A stretch of DNA of 32,380 nucleotides from Saprospiraceae bacterium (GTDB lineage Bacteria; Bacteroidota; Bacteroidia; Chitinophagales; Saprospiraceae): positions 1 to 32,380 of the forward strand of contig JAGQWR010000019.1 of the NCBI GenBank assembly GCA_020437105.1. The letters run 5' to 3'. The notes under the pieces were generated by a model. It was given only the letters and a program-made list of their open reading frames with translations, was not told the DNA's origin and ran no database searches. This document shows, in pieces, positions 1 through 8,155 of this stretch. Every line of letters begins with the position of its first letter. Positions within the stretch are counted from its first letter, which is position 1. The position numbers were made by a program, and so were the translations under genes.

Positions 1-311
1 CGCCGGTGGGTCTATGGCCTTCGGCTTTGGTCTATTATGAGTTTCTTTCGTTTGATAGGACTTCACTAAGAATTAAAAATTATGCATTAAAAATTATGGT
101 CTGGTCTAAGGTCGAGAGTCTATAAAAAATTCGGCTGTGACGTATTAACCGAAATTTACGTTTTAAACGATTCAAACGCGTTAAACCTTCACGAAGCGAA
201 CTAATTAAAAATTCAGCCTTCAAAATTCAAAATTCAAAATTATTTTCTCTTACTTATTGACATTCAACGGATTAATTATTATTTTTAATTATTAATCCAA
301 ATCCAGATATT
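1..311. repeat. Repeat-rich intergenic region
   Basis: No credible gene is visible. The first 120 bases contain degenerate GGTCTA(A/G) units, such as a GGTCTAAGGTCGAGAGTC stretch near 110. Bases 190-245 contain AAAATTCAAAATT strings. Both recur in the spacers at about 18.0 kb and 21.8-22.2 kb, so this is part of a dispersed intergenic repeat population. Confidence 0.6.
269..298. promoter_or_regulatory. AT-rich inverted repeat before lipoprotein gene
   Basis: Arms GGATTAAT (269-276) and ATTAATCC (291-298) are perfect inverted complements, and most of the inner sequence is also AT-symmetric. It ends 13 bases before the ATG at 312, so it would sit in the promoter or 5' leader of that gene. Whether it binds a protein or forms a hairpin cannot be told from sequence. 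Confidence 0.3.
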
Positions 312-656
312 ATGTTGCGAGCAATCACAATTCTTGCCTTGCTTTTTTCACTTAATGCCTGCCAGTCGGAAGCACCTATACCAGTTTGCATAGAGAATTT
401 AATTGCCGAATGGGAAAGTAATCCGGTTACAAACCCGCCATCAAGCGTGTTTCAATATGAGTACAATGGCATGATGGTTTATTATCTGCCACCGATGAAT
501 GGCGATATTTACAGCAATTTATATAATGAAAATTGTGAAATTATTTGTCATCCGGATGGCGGTTTAACAGGTACCGGTGACGGACAATGCCCTGATTTTG
601 CGAAAATGCGTAAAAATGAAAGATTGGTTTGGAAGGATATGCGCGAAGCGAATTAA
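312..656 (+). CDS. Small conserved lipoprotein (DUF6970-like)
   Basis: A 114-residue protein with a lipoprotein signal peptide. A hydrophobic stretch at residues 4-13 is followed by LNAC with the lipidated Cys at 17, so the mature protein is probably anchored facing the periplasm or on the outer membrane. The mature part has the pattern Y-x-YNG-x-x-VYY-x-PP, then LY, a CHPDGG-x-TG-x-GDG segment and CPDF. I recognise this as a small Bacteroidota family that I believe is called DUF6970. Its biochemical role is unknown. The conserved Cys and Asp/Gly segment could be a metal-binding or disulfide-stabilised loop, but that is a guess. It stands alone on the + strand and converges with the phosphatase gene that ends at 665. 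Confidence 0.75.
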   Translation: MLRAITILALLFSLNACQSEAPIPVCIENLIAEWESNPVTNPPSSVFQYEYNGMMVYYLPPMNGDIYSNLYNENCEIICHPDGGLTGTGDGQCPDFAKMRKNERLVWKDMREAN

Positions 657-664
657 GAGTTTGT

Positions 665-1576
665 CTAAGCAGACAGTTCTGCAATCAGGCCTTCCTTCAT
701 CGCATATTCAGAAATAACAATCTTCTGCAAAGCAAGCTGTTGAAGCACTACCCGAATTAGAATAACTGCAACCACGATCATATCTGCCCGGCTGGCAGGA
801 AGGCCTTCGATTTGGAGGCGCTCTGCCAGGGTAGCCCTAATAAACTTTTCGGCAAGCGGATAAAAAGGATCTATGTCAATAATGGAATGACGGGGATGTG
901 CCTTTTCCTGTACCAGAATATTCTCCAATACATCAAAGGTACCGGAAGCACCAATAAGTCGTTGCGGATTAATCTCCCGAGCTTTGATCCACACATTTGC
1001 CAACTTCCGGCTCAGAAAATGTTCCAGATCAGCGATAGCTCCGGAGCTAATTGGATCTTCGCCATGAAAACGGTGATACAATACAGCCACCCCTACCGGA
1101 AAACTTTCTGCCCAAAAAACCTGTGTTTTATTTGCCAGGATAAACTCCACACTTCCTCCACCAATATCCATTATCAGATCGGCTTCGGACTGAAGCGGCA
1201 CTGCCTGAGCAACGCCCTTGTGGATTAAGACGGCTTCCCGATCACCTGTGATCAATTCTATTTTTATACCGGTTTCCCGAAAAACAGCTTCTACAAACTG
1301 TGGTCCATTAGAAGCTGTGCGCAAAGCAGCCGTTCCCAAAGCACGCAATTTTTTTACCTGCTGCTCCTCTAAAATTCGCCGAAAGGCAACAACTGTAATC
1401 AAAGCACGCTCAAAAGCAGCGTCCGAAATGGTTTCGATACCGCCTTCAGCCAGTTTAATAAAGCGTCGTTCCCGATATATTTCCCGAAAGGGTAATCCGG
1501 ATTGGGTCTCTACAATAAGTAGATGAAAGGTATTAGTGCCGAGGTCTATGACCCCGATTCGTTCGGGTGCTGCCAT
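665..1576 (-). CDS. Ppx/GppA family phosphatase (exopolyphosphatase type)
   Basis: A 303-residue member of the actin-fold Ppx/GppA family, which hydrolyses inorganic polyphosphate or pppGpp. Seen: the phosphate-binding loop GVIDLGTNTFH (residues 8-18), the LGTAALRTASN segment (80-90), a catalytic-type Glu in DREAVLIHKGV (Glu114) and the second loop DIGGGSVEF (137-145). It has the short two-domain architecture without the HD-like C-terminal extension of long E. coli-type Ppx, as is common in Bacteroidota. It is the last gene of a tight leftward operon: its start lies 4 bases after the stop of the lipoprotein gene at 1581. Sequence alone does not separate polyphosphatase from pppGpp phosphatase activity. 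The cytoplasmic location is inferred from the absence of a signal peptide. Confidence 0.9.
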   Translation of the reverse strand: MAAPERIGVIDLGTNTFHLLIVETQSGLPFREIYRERRFIKLAEGGIETISDAAFERALITVVAFRRILEEQQVKKLRALGTAALRTASNGPQFVEAVFRETGIKIELITGDREAVLIHKGVAQAVPLQSEADLIMDIGGGSVEFILANKTQVFWAESFPVGVAVLYHRFHGEDPISSGAIADLEHFLSRKLANVWIKAREINPQRLIGASGTFDVLENILVQEKAHPRHSIIDIDPFYPLAEKFIRATLAERLQIEGLPASRADMIVVAVILIRVVLQQLALQKIVISEYAMKEGLIAELSA

Positions 1577-1580
1577 ATAT

Positions 1581-2099
1581 TTAATGCCCCTGCTGTGCTT
1601 CCTGCTGCATTTGTAAGACCTGCTGAATACTATTATTAAAATACTGCACCCCTTGCGGAATCATTAAATTCGCAAAAGCAGGTTTGTCGTTTTCAATAAA
1701 GACAAAATAATTACACTGGTCGCCCAGGTAAATATCTGCAACCAGTTTGTCCTCGCCTTTCACCTGAAAAAACACCCGTCCGCGAGGTTTGCAGGCCGGA
1801 TCCAGAGTAGCGGGTTGAGCTGCAATCAACCCCAACACCTGTTGGATGCTGGCTGGCTCATCCTGACTCATGGAAAAACTGGGCTCATAGAAGATAAAAT
1901 CGGCAAAATCACAGGTGGTATAAATAGCTTCCAGTTGACTGATTGGAAGGCTTTCCATCACCTGGCCTGTAGTCACCTGCGTTGGTGGAGCAGCAGGCAC
2001 CTCCGGTTCGGCAGATGTTGTTTTTTCTGTGTTTTGCTGGCAGGAAACCAACGAGAACATAACTGCCAATAAAATTGCAAGTGTAAATTGGTTCTTCAT
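1581..2099 (-). CDS. Lipoprotein of unknown function
   Basis: A 172-residue protein with a clear lipoprotein signal: hydrophobic residues 5-18, then LVSC with Cys at 20. A Pro/Thr/Glu-rich linker (about residues 25-45) precedes a compact domain containing four further Cys residues (in TTCDF, DPACK and DQCNY among others), which might pair in the periplasm. I do not recognise the domain. Its ATG follows the stop codon of the upstream barrel gene with no intervening base, and 4 bases separate its stop from the phosphatase start. All three genes are therefore almost certainly co-transcribed and probably translationally coupled. The context suggests an envelope role, but no function can be assigned. 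Confidence 0.7.
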   Translation of the reverse strand: MKNQFTLAILLAVMFSLVSCQQNTEKTTSAEPEVPAAPPTQVTTGQVMESLPISQLEAIYTTCDFADFIFYEPSFSMSQDEPASIQQVLGLIAAQPATLDPACKPRGRVFFQVKGEDKLVADIYLGDQCNYFVFIENDKPAFANLMIPQGVQYFNNSIQQVLQMQQEAQQGH

Positions 2100-2726
2100 T
2101 TAAAAAACATATTTCGTCTGGAAACTTAAAAAATAACCTATCAGTGAATAAGTCAGGCCCATGTGTTTTCGATTATTATACAAGGGGGTAAGCGACCGCG
2201 TATAATAAAGCGAAAAACTAAAATGAGGGCCGGTATAATAGGACAGACCTGCCACCAGGGCAACATCATTATCAGAAAAATTTGCTGCTTCCGTTACGAT
2301 ATCGCCTACCTGCCCAAAATTCTCGATCCGATAATTAATCAATCGGCCATAGGCAGCGCCAAGCGAAGCACTCACACGGTAATAATCTTCGGTTTCGGAA
2401 AGCCAGTCCCGATAAGTAAACAATACCGGTACCTCAATAAAATTAAGATGTAATACATTGCGAATAGGAATAGAAGGAGAAGCTTTTTGGAGACTCCCCC
2501 GCTGACTGAACAAAATACCGACCGATACATCTGCCTTTTCACCCAACACAATGATCCCTTCCACTCCACCACGTAAGCCCAGTTTATTGTATCCGGCAAT
2601 ATTATCACCATTGATCTGCGAGGCATTCAGTCCGAGTACCAGTCCGGCTCTAAACAATCCTTGTGCAGGCAGGGAAATAGAAACGCCTAAAAGCAGCAGG
2701 AAGAGTGTGGTTATTTTTACTTTCAT
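2100..2726 (-). CDS. Outer-membrane beta-barrel protein (PorT-like)
   Basis: A 208-residue protein when started at the Met at 2726. A longer frame opens at 2759, but the 2726 start gives a textbook signal peptide (MKVKITTLFLLLLGVSISLPAQG, split here as a basic n-region, a Leu-rich core and an AQG cleavage site), so I prefer it. The mature part alternates hydrophobic and polar residues and is Gly- and aromatic-rich. It starts with LFRAGLVLGLNASQI and ends in aromatic Phe (KYVF), as expected for outer-membrane barrels of the PorT/OMP_b-brl class in Bacteroidota. It is the first gene of the operon with the lipoprotein and the Ppx/GppA phosphatase. The cargo or partner is unknown. Confidence 0.75.
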   Translation of the reverse strand: MKVKITTLFLLLLGVSISLPAQGLFRAGLVLGLNASQINGDNIAGYNKLGLRGGVEGIIVLGEKADVSVGILFSQRGSLQKASPSIPIRNVLHLNFIEVPVLFTYRDWLSETEDYYRVSASLGAAYGRLINYRIENFGQVGDIVTEAANFSDNDVALVAGLSYYTGPHFSFSLYYTRSLTPLYNNRKHMGLTYSLIGYFLSFQTKYVF

Positions 2727-2748
2727 CGTTTTTAGTTCGGGTTTGTTA

Positions 2749-2760
2749 GTTGCATGCAAC
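2749..2760. promoter_or_regulatory. 12-bp perfect palindrome upstream of barrel operon
   Basis: GTTGCATGCAAC is a perfect palindrome 23 bases upstream of the barrel start at 2726, in its presumed leader. It could be a regulator site or simply chance; no second copy was seen in the window. Confidence 0.25.
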
Positions 2761-2884
2761 GCATAAAATGGAGATCAACAACATATTGCTGCATATTTTT
2801 AATCAAAGATCCTCTGAATAACGGAAATTTTGCTGCTGCGAATATACGTAAATGTAAAGGCACTGCCAGAAGTTTACCATTTGG

Positions 2885-2892
2885 TATATTTG
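2885..2892 (+). promoter_or_regulatory. Promoter -7 element (TATATTTG)
   Basis: TATATTTG matches the Bacteroidota -7 consensus TAnnTTTG and lies 41 bases before the ATG at 2933, a normal leader length. No convincing -33 TTTG lies at 19-21 bases upstream, so only the -7 half is supported. Confidence 0.45.
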
Positions 2893-2932
2893 AGCGTCCG
2901 TGATATTGAATATTGAATACCTCCTTACATAA

Positions 2933-3232
2933 ATGGTCAAGTTTACCAAACATACCTTAAAGAAACTGGAAAGCCTGTTTGAAGAGCAGGAGTATATTGT
3001 CCGGTATGAGAAAGGAACCTTTCAATCAGGCTATTGCCTGGTTGAAAATCGAAAAATTGCTATTATCAATAAATTTTTTGATACAGAAGCCCGGATCAAG
3101 ACCCTTATTGATATTCTTCAAAATATTGAGCTAAACAATGCCTTGTTTTCAGATGCATCGCTTAAGCTGTATGCTGATATTTTAAAGGCCGAAGCAAAAA
3201 TTGCCCGGGAGGGTCAAAGCGAAGAAGAGTGA
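2933..3232 (+). CDS. Conserved hypothetical protein, coupled to MBL hydrolase
   Basis: A 99-residue, charged, soluble protein without a signal peptide or membrane segment. It is mostly predicted helical, with an N-terminal KFTKHTLKKLESLFEEQEY helix, a short beta section (YIVRYEKGTF, then a GYCLVENRKIAIINKFF segment) and a C-terminal helix ending EGQSEEE. It resembles small Bacteroidota proteins of unknown function. The stop codon overlaps the GTG start of the following metallo-hydrolase (shared GTGA at 3229-3232), so the two are translationally coupled and may act together. No function can be assigned. Confidence 0.7.
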   Translation: MVKFTKHTLKKLESLFEEQEYIVRYEKGTFQSGYCLVENRKIAIINKFFDTEARIKTLIDILQNIELNNALFSDASLKLYADILKAEAKIAREGQSEEE

Positions 3233-4002
3233 AAGCCACTATTACCTTTTTAGGCACGGGTACCTCACAAGGTATCCCGATTATCGGTTGTACCTGCCAG
3301 GTCTGCACATCTGCAGATCCCCGCGACCAACGGCTGCGCTGTTCGATGCTGCTCCGCTCTGAAAATACGCATATAGTAATTGATACCGGACCCGATTTTC
3401 GCAGCCAAATGCTCCAGGCAAAAAACACCAAACTGGACGCGATCTTGATGACGCATGAACATAATGACCATATAGCCGGACTGGATGATGTGCGGCCATA
3501 CAATTTTATGCAGTGGAAGGATATGCCTGTTTATGCTCAGGAACGGGTTTGCGATATGTTGCGCCTGCGTTATCCCTATATTTTTGCAGAAGAAAAATAT
3601 CCGGGTGCTCCGATGATCGAGTTGCATCCTATTGATCGAAACGATCAAATCCAGATAGGCGATTTTGAAATCACCCCGGTCGAGCTCCTGCACGGCCAGC
3701 TTCCAATTCTTGGATTTAGAATCAAAAATTTTGCCTACCTCACAGACATGAAGACCATCCCACTGGCAGAAGTTGATAAACTGGCCGGGCTCGAAACCCT
3801 TGTTGTCAATGCCCTACACCATAAAGAACATCATTCTCATTTAAACCTGGAGCAGGCACTCGAATTTGTGGAGCAGATCAAGCCGAAGCAAACCTGGCTG
3901 GTACATATGTCGCACCATATGGGCTTACATGCGGAAGTCAACCAGCAATTACCGGCCGGTGTAGCGCTCGCTTATGATGGCCTTGAAATTTCAATAAGCT
4001 GA
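3229..4002 (+). CDS. PhnP-like MBL-fold metallo-hydrolase
   Basis: A 257-residue metallo-beta-lactamase-fold hydrolase. Seen: N-terminal LGTGTSQGIP, a Cys cluster C21-x-C23-x-x-C26, the dinuclear metal motif HEHNDH (76-81), a DTGPDF turn (about 52-57), and late ligand candidates in the ALHHKEHHSH and HMSHHMGLH segments. PhnP of E. coli, a cyclic phosphate phosphodiesterase, has an equivalent Cys cluster holding a structural zinc, so this is the closest named relative. There are no phosphonate genes nearby, so the true substrate is likely a different phosphodiester. The start is GTG at 3229, chosen because it overlaps the previous stop and is followed directly by the conserved first beta strand. 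Probably cytoplasmic. Confidence 0.85.
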   Translation: MKATITFLGTGTSQGIPIIGCTCQVCTSADPRDQRLRCSMLLRSENTHIVIDTGPDFRSQMLQAKNTKLDAILMTHEHNDHIAGLDDVRPYNFMQWKDMPVYAQERVCDMLRLRYPYIFAEEKYPGAPMIELHPIDRNDQIQIGDFEITPVELLHGQLPILGFRIKNFAYLTDMKTIPLAEVDKLAGLETLVVNALHHKEHHSHLNLEQALEFVEQIKPKQTWLVHMSHHMGLHAEVNQQLPAGVALAYDGLEISIS

Positions 4003-4020
4003 GAGAAATCGGATTTTTCC

Positions 4021-4028
4021 TATTTTTG
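4021..4028 (+). promoter_or_regulatory. Promoter -7 element (TATTTTTG) for fabG
   Basis: TATTTTTG fits the Bacteroidota TAnnTTTG -7 box and lies 35 bases upstream of the fabG ATG at 4064, in the short gap after the metallo-hydrolase gene. A clear -33 box was not found. Confidence 0.45.
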
Positions 4029-4063
4029 GCCTATACAATCTTTAACAAAATCAGATCAATCAT

Positions 4064-4810
4064 ATGAAATTGCTTGAAGGAAAAGTTGCTTTAGTAACAG
4101 GAGGTAGCCGGGGAATCGGAGCTGCCATTGCCCGTGCTTTTGCCCAGCATGGCGCAACTGTAGCATTCACTTATCTCTCCTCCGCCGAAAAGGCAAACGG
4201 CGTTGCCACCGAATTAGAGGGTTTAGGTGTAAAATCCAAAGCCTATAAATCGGACGCCAGCTCCTACGAGCAGTCAGAAAATCTTATTAAAGATGTACTG
4301 GAGGATTTTGGCCAAATAGATATCCTGGTTAATAATGCCGGCATTACCCGCGACAATCTCATGCTGCGCATGTCGGAAGAGCATTGGGATGAGGTGATCC
4401 GGACAAATCTGAAATCGACGTTCAACCTCACCAAACATGTTTTGCGACCAATGATGAAAAACCGCGGCGGCTCCATTATCAACATTTCTTCCGTTGTAGG
4501 TGTTTTTGGTAATGCCGGGCAGGCCAACTATGCTGCCTCTAAAGCGGGGATGATCGGCTTTTCGAAATCTATCGCCAAGGAAGTGGGATCCCGAAACATT
4601 CGCTGCAATGCAATTGCACCCGGATTTATCGAGACCGAAATGACTGAAGAATTGGATGAGAAGACCAAAGATGCATATTTAACCAACATTCCGCTCAAGC
4701 GTCTTGGTACCGGAGAAGAAGTGGCTGGTGCCTGCGTTTTTCTCGCGTCTGATTTAGGGGCTTATGTAACCGGTCAAACCCTGAGTGTTTGCGGCGGATT
4801 AAACACCTAA
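4064..4810 (+). CDS. fabG: 3-oxoacyl-[ACP] reductase FabG
   Basis: A 248-residue classical short-chain dehydrogenase of exactly the usual FabG length. It reduces 3-oxoacyl-ACP to 3-hydroxyacyl-ACP with NADPH in fatty acid elongation, in the cytoplasm. Seen: the cofactor loop TGGSRGIG (12-19), NNAGITRD (90-97), and the Ser143-Tyr156-Lys160 catalytic set in the SSVVGVFGNAGQANYAASK region. The C-terminus has the typical YVTGQTLSVCGG ending. It has its own -7 element at 4021 and is followed 17 bases later by the M43-type protease gene, which may be cotranscribed. Other SDR activities cannot be excluded, but the active-site context is that of FabG. Confidence 0.93.
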   Translation: MKLLEGKVALVTGGSRGIGAAIARAFAQHGATVAFTYLSSAEKANGVATELEGLGVKSKAYKSDASSYEQSENLIKDVLEDFGQIDILVNNAGITRDNLMLRMSEEHWDEVIRTNLKSTFNLTKHVLRPMMKNRGGSIINISSVVGVFGNAGQANYAASKAGMIGFSKSIAKEVGSRNIRCNAIAPGFIETEMTEELDEKTKDAYLTNIPLKRLGTGEEVAGACVFLASDLGAYVTGQTLSVCGGLNT

Positions 4811-4827
4811 TCAATAAAACGAATACA

Positions 4828-6096
4828 ATGTATAAATACTTCCTGGCGCTCCTGCTTATAAGCGGCCTGGCCTGCTATAAACCAATTATTCAACGGTTGG
4901 TACAGCGCTCAGAAGTGCCCGAGCCAACGTCCAATCAAAAGTTGCCCATGGGGCTTCGCGGACAATCCTGCTGCAATGACTATTCATCCTATGCACCTGA
5001 CACGATGCACCTGGATCATAGTCCGATGAAATACATCCGGGTAAATGTGCATTTCATGAATTCGGCAGACAGTACCAATAACTTTGACGAAGAAGCCGGC
5101 GTAACGTATGCACTGGGTTTGTTAAAAGCGGCCAATTACGATATTGAGACCAACGATAAATTGTTTTTGCCTTATGGCAATGACCTGCCTAACCTGCCGC
5201 CACAATACCGCTATGTGCTAACCCCCCGGGAAAATGATCCCGGCGATGATGGTATTTACTTCCACTACGATGATGAGCTCTATTATTACATCGTACGTGG
5301 GAGAGATCGGAATCGACACAAAACAGAGGTGATCAAAAAATACGGTGTGCAATTGGATACTGTGTTGAATATTTTCCTCATGCCACATCATCCCGATAGT
5401 ACGGCATCACCTACTTATAAAGCATCCCAATGCGGAATTGCACTTGGGGATGCCGTAAAAGTTGCCGGTGGCTGGGAAAGCGGGCCGGATTTCTGGCAGG
5501 TTCGAATGGTTTTAAACCATGAAGTGGGCCATATTTATGGTTTGTCGCACACCTGGGCCTACAATGATGGCTGTGATGATACACCCAGAAACCCGCAATG
5601 TTGGAACCGCACCGATGAACCGCCTTGTGATACCGCAGCTTCAAACAACCTGATGGATTACAATGCCTATCAGCGCGCCTGGTCGCCTTGTCAGATCGGA
5701 AAGATCCATTACACCATGTCCAATTTGAATTCTAAATCGCGTCGATATCTGGTCCCTAACTGGTGTACCCTGCATGAGGATAAACACATCTTCATCCAGG
5801 ATTCCGTACACTGGCAAAGTATGAAAGACCTGGAGGGGAACCTGACAATTCAGCGCGGCGGCATCCTTCAAATCAGTTGCCGGGTTGCTATACCACCTGG
5901 TGGAAAGATCACGGTGCAGCCTGGTGGCAAATTGATCCTCGACAATTGTTTGCTACACAATTCCTGCGGCGAAATGTGGGACGGCATTGAAATACAGGAA
6001 CAGGGTAAATACAAGGGAGAAGTTGTATTTGTGGGAGAGCCCGTTATCCAGGATGTTATTTGGCCTGAGTTAGTACCTGTTTCCGAACCAAATTAA
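4828..6096 (+). CDS. M43-type (pappalysin-like) zinc metalloprotease
   Basis: A 422-residue secreted protease. The Met at 4828 is preferred over one at 4789, because it begins the signal peptide (MYKYFLALLLISGLAC) and does not overlap fabG. The lipobox is imperfect (GLAC), so lipidation is uncertain. The extended zincin motif HEVGHIYGLSH (231-241) supplies three His zinc ligands and the catalytic Glu. A Met-turn candidate LMDY follows at 275-278, with a Cys-rich loop between (GCDDTP, PQCW, PPCD). The last 80 residues (about 340-415) are Gly-rich, with GGKITVQPGGKL repeats typical of a beta-helix edge. No sorting tail is visible at the end. Its stop overlaps the stop of the converging gene by four bases (TTAA, 6093-6096). 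Confidence 0.8.
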   Translation: MYKYFLALLLISGLACYKPIIQRLVQRSEVPEPTSNQKLPMGLRGQSCCNDYSSYAPDTMHLDHSPMKYIRVNVHFMNSADSTNNFDEEAGVTYALGLLKAANYDIETNDKLFLPYGNDLPNLPPQYRYVLTPRENDPGDDGIYFHYDDELYYYIVRGRDRNRHKTEVIKKYGVQLDTVLNIFLMPHHPDSTASPTYKASQCGIALGDAVKVAGGWESGPDFWQVRMVLNHEVGHIYGLSHTWAYNDGCDDTPRNPQCWNRTDEPPCDTAASNNLMDYNAYQRAWSPCQIGKIHYTMSNLNSKSRRYLVPNWCTLHEDKHIFIQDSVHWQSMKDLEGNLTIQRGGILQISCRVAIPPGGKITVQPGGKLILDNCLLHNSCGEMWDGIEIQEQGKYKGEVVFVGEPVIQDVIWPELVPVSEPN

Positions 6097-7166
6097 GCCC
6101 CTGGTTTTGCCCAATAGGTAGTCTCCGGCGTAGTGAGTCCTTGTTTATACTCTGGTCGCTGTGTATTCAGGATTCCAGGACGAATATGATTTGGGATTAC
6201 CTGCACATCGTAAATTTCTTCAACAGAAGTCTGGTATTTGATTTCGCCGACCAGCGCACCTGTTGGCAAATGCAAAATGCTTATCCCTGCTTCCCGCGCT
6301 TTTTGCGCAATGTCAAGTTTGGCAAAGGTGGAGGAATTCCGGCGCAGGCGGGACAGCCCGATAAACACGTAATCACCATGCCTTGCCAAGCCTCTGACAA
6401 AACCATCCAGGCGGCGAATTACCACATATTTACCTGTTTGCAAATCCACCCGGACAAATTCGCCCGTGGCAGAAAGCAGCAGATATAATTCACCATCGAA
6501 TAAACGCGGGGAATGGGGCATGGGCAAATCTGTGGCAAAAATTTCATTGGATGTAACATCCATTAGGATGCCGTGGGTTGTCACAACTTCCCGCCAACTC
6601 TGAGGGCTATCCCCCTGGTTAAACGCAGAAACATATTTGGGCAGGCCATCTTGCAGCGCCATGCCGTTGAGGTGGCACCTGTCTTCAGAGGCCAGGTGAC
6701 TGATAAAGGGCGGCGTCCAAATCGGGGTAAAACTATAATTATCGTCTATTTCAATAAGGCAGGAAAAAGAAGTATTTACGGCAAAAAGGCGATCATCTTT
6801 ACCATAATCCAAGTCATGTACATCGATCTGCCCGGTATAATAAGTGGCCCGAGGCATATAGAGCGCATCATAAGTATTGGGCTGCTTCGGATAAAAGGCG
6901 GCCAATTGGGGCGAATTACTCAATACAAGAATTTCGTCCAGTTTTGCAATAGCCATTTTATCTTTATGAAGGGCAATACCCATTGCCTTTTCAAAAGTAC
7001 GCGGCAGTTGTACCAACGTTTGATCGTCCTTTGGGCTCAGAAAAACCACTTTTCCGGCCTGATAAGTACTGATCGCCAAACTGCATTGCAGTTGCTGAAG
7101 CAGCTCTGGTACATTTGGAGTGTACTGACAACTAAACGGAGGTAATGGACCTTTGGGATTTGGCAT
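6093..7166 (-). CDS. TIGR03032/DUF4915 family protein
   Basis: A 357-residue protein starting at the Met at 7166; the frame extends up to 7229, but those residues are not family-like. It matches the TIGR03032 (DUF4915) family: an early ISTYQAGKVVFL segment, a GIALHKDKMAIA strand, HDLDYGKDDRLFAVNTSFSCL, RCHLNGMAL, PMPHSPRLFDGELYLL and HIRPGIL near the end. These read as repeated blades of a beta-propeller. The family is found in diverse bacteria, but its function is not established; a sugar- or peptide-binding propeller role is only a guess. There is no signal peptide. The gene is divergent from the alpha/beta hydrolase at 7265 and convergent with the M43 protease. Confidence 0.8.
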   Translation of the reverse strand: MPNPKGPLPPFSCQYTPNVPELLQQLQCSLAISTYQAGKVVFLSPKDDQTLVQLPRTFEKAMGIALHKDKMAIAKLDEILVLSNSPQLAAFYPKQPNTYDALYMPRATYYTGQIDVHDLDYGKDDRLFAVNTSFSCLIEIDDNYSFTPIWTPPFISHLASEDRCHLNGMALQDGLPKYVSAFNQGDSPQSWREVVTTHGILMDVTSNEIFATDLPMPHSPRLFDGELYLLLSATGEFVRVDLQTGKYVVIRRLDGFVRGLARHGDYVFIGLSRLRRNSSTFAKLDIAQKAREAGISILHLPTGALVGEIKYQTSVEEIYDVQVIPNHIRPGILNTQRPEYKQGLTTPETTYWAKPGA

Positions 7167-7193
7167 AGGTAAGGCGTAGAATTTGAATAAATA

Positions 7194-7225
7194 CAATAAT
7201 ACGGTATAGTCTAATCCATTCCAAA
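7194..7225 (-). promoter_or_regulatory. Candidate promoter for the TIGR03032 gene
   Basis: On the minus strand TTTG (7222-7225) and TATTATTG (7194-7201) are 20 bases apart, which fits the Bacteroidota -33/-7 layout with one mismatch in the -7 box. It would give a short leader of about 20-25 bases before the start at 7166. Confidence 0.35.
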
Positions 7226-7264
7226 GCACAAACTGTTTTTAATTGGCAAAGAGGATTTAAGATC

Positions 7265-8128
7265 ATGCGAATCAAAAAACGATATCTGGGTTTGGGAGCA
7301 ATAGTCATTTTTTTGGCCATGCTTCAATTAGAATTTTTTGCTTTCCGCGAAAGCGATACTGAACAAGCAAAAATACTCAAAGATAAAGGTGTTAAAAACC
7401 CCGCCTTTTATTCCTATGAATTTGAAGGGCAACAGATCCATTATACCCATGTCGGCAATCCGGAACAACCGCTGCTCATATTAGTGCATGGAGCACCCGG
7501 ATCTTCCAGTGCCATGCTCCCTTATCTGAGCGATACACTTCTTGGTCAATCATTTCAACTAATAGCAGTTGACCGGCCCGGATACGGGTATTCAAATTAT
7601 GGCGTTTCTGAGCCTTCTCTGGAAAAGCAGTCGAAAGCTATGTTGGAGTTAATAAAACGCCATCCAAATCCGGCTACCATTTTACTGGGCCATTCTTACG
7701 GTGGACCGGTCATTGTGCGAATGGCCATTGATGCGCCGGAACTAATTCAGGGTTTATGTATTGTCGCGGGTTCGATAGATCCGAAACTGGAGCCACAGGA
7801 ATGGTGGCGCGGCCCCGTTAACTGGCCGATAATACGATCATTATTGCCTGGTTCGCTTCGTGTCGCAAATCAGGAGATCATGGTCCTCTATTCTGAACTA
7901 CAGGAAATGATGAAATATTGGGATCAGGTTATCTGCCAGGTTTTAGTATTCCAGGGAATGGAAGACAAACTCGTACCAAAGGGGAACGCAGCCTTTGCGG
8001 AAAAGATGCTCACAAATGCTGCTTCGGTTGATATCCGGATGATTGAAGGAGGAAATCACTTCATACTTTGGTCAATGCAGGCAGAAATCCGGGAAGGATT
8101 AATTAACATGCTTAAAACCCTGAACTAA
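7265..8128 (+). CDS. Alpha/beta hydrolase, membrane-anchored
   Basis: A 287-residue alpha/beta hydrolase with an N-terminal hydrophobic anchor (about residues 9-26) after a basic start, so the catalytic domain is probably periplasmic. Seen: the oxyanion region LVHGAPGSS (about 74-82), VDRPGYGYS, the nucleophile elbow GHSYGG (Ser at about 146), a late acid in MEDKLVP and the His in EGGNHF near the C-terminus. This is the complete triad. The substrate is unknown; the closest architectures are proline iminopeptidase-like and generic esterases. It is followed after 27 bases by the DUF2141 gene, likely in the same transcript. Confidence 0.85.
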   Translation: MRIKKRYLGLGAIVIFLAMLQLEFFAFRESDTEQAKILKDKGVKNPAFYSYEFEGQQIHYTHVGNPEQPLLILVHGAPGSSSAMLPYLSDTLLGQSFQLIAVDRPGYGYSNYGVSEPSLEKQSKAMLELIKRHPNPATILLGHSYGGPVIVRMAIDAPELIQGLCIVAGSIDPKLEPQEWWRGPVNWPIIRSLLPGSLRVANQEIMVLYSELQEMMKYWDQVICQVLVFQGMEDKLVPKGNAAFAEKMLTNAASVDIRMIEGGNHFILWSMQAEIREGLINMLKTLN

Positions 8129-8155
8129 ATTCCATTTTTGTGGTTTAGAAACTGC

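Noticed and set aside
812..1526. Two + strand frames (138 and 102 codons)
   Set aside because: Both are shadows of the Ppx/GppA phosphatase on the opposite strand.
6573..7145. 190-codon + strand frame
   Set aside because: Antisense to the TIGR03032 gene, Ile/Arg-rich, no motif.
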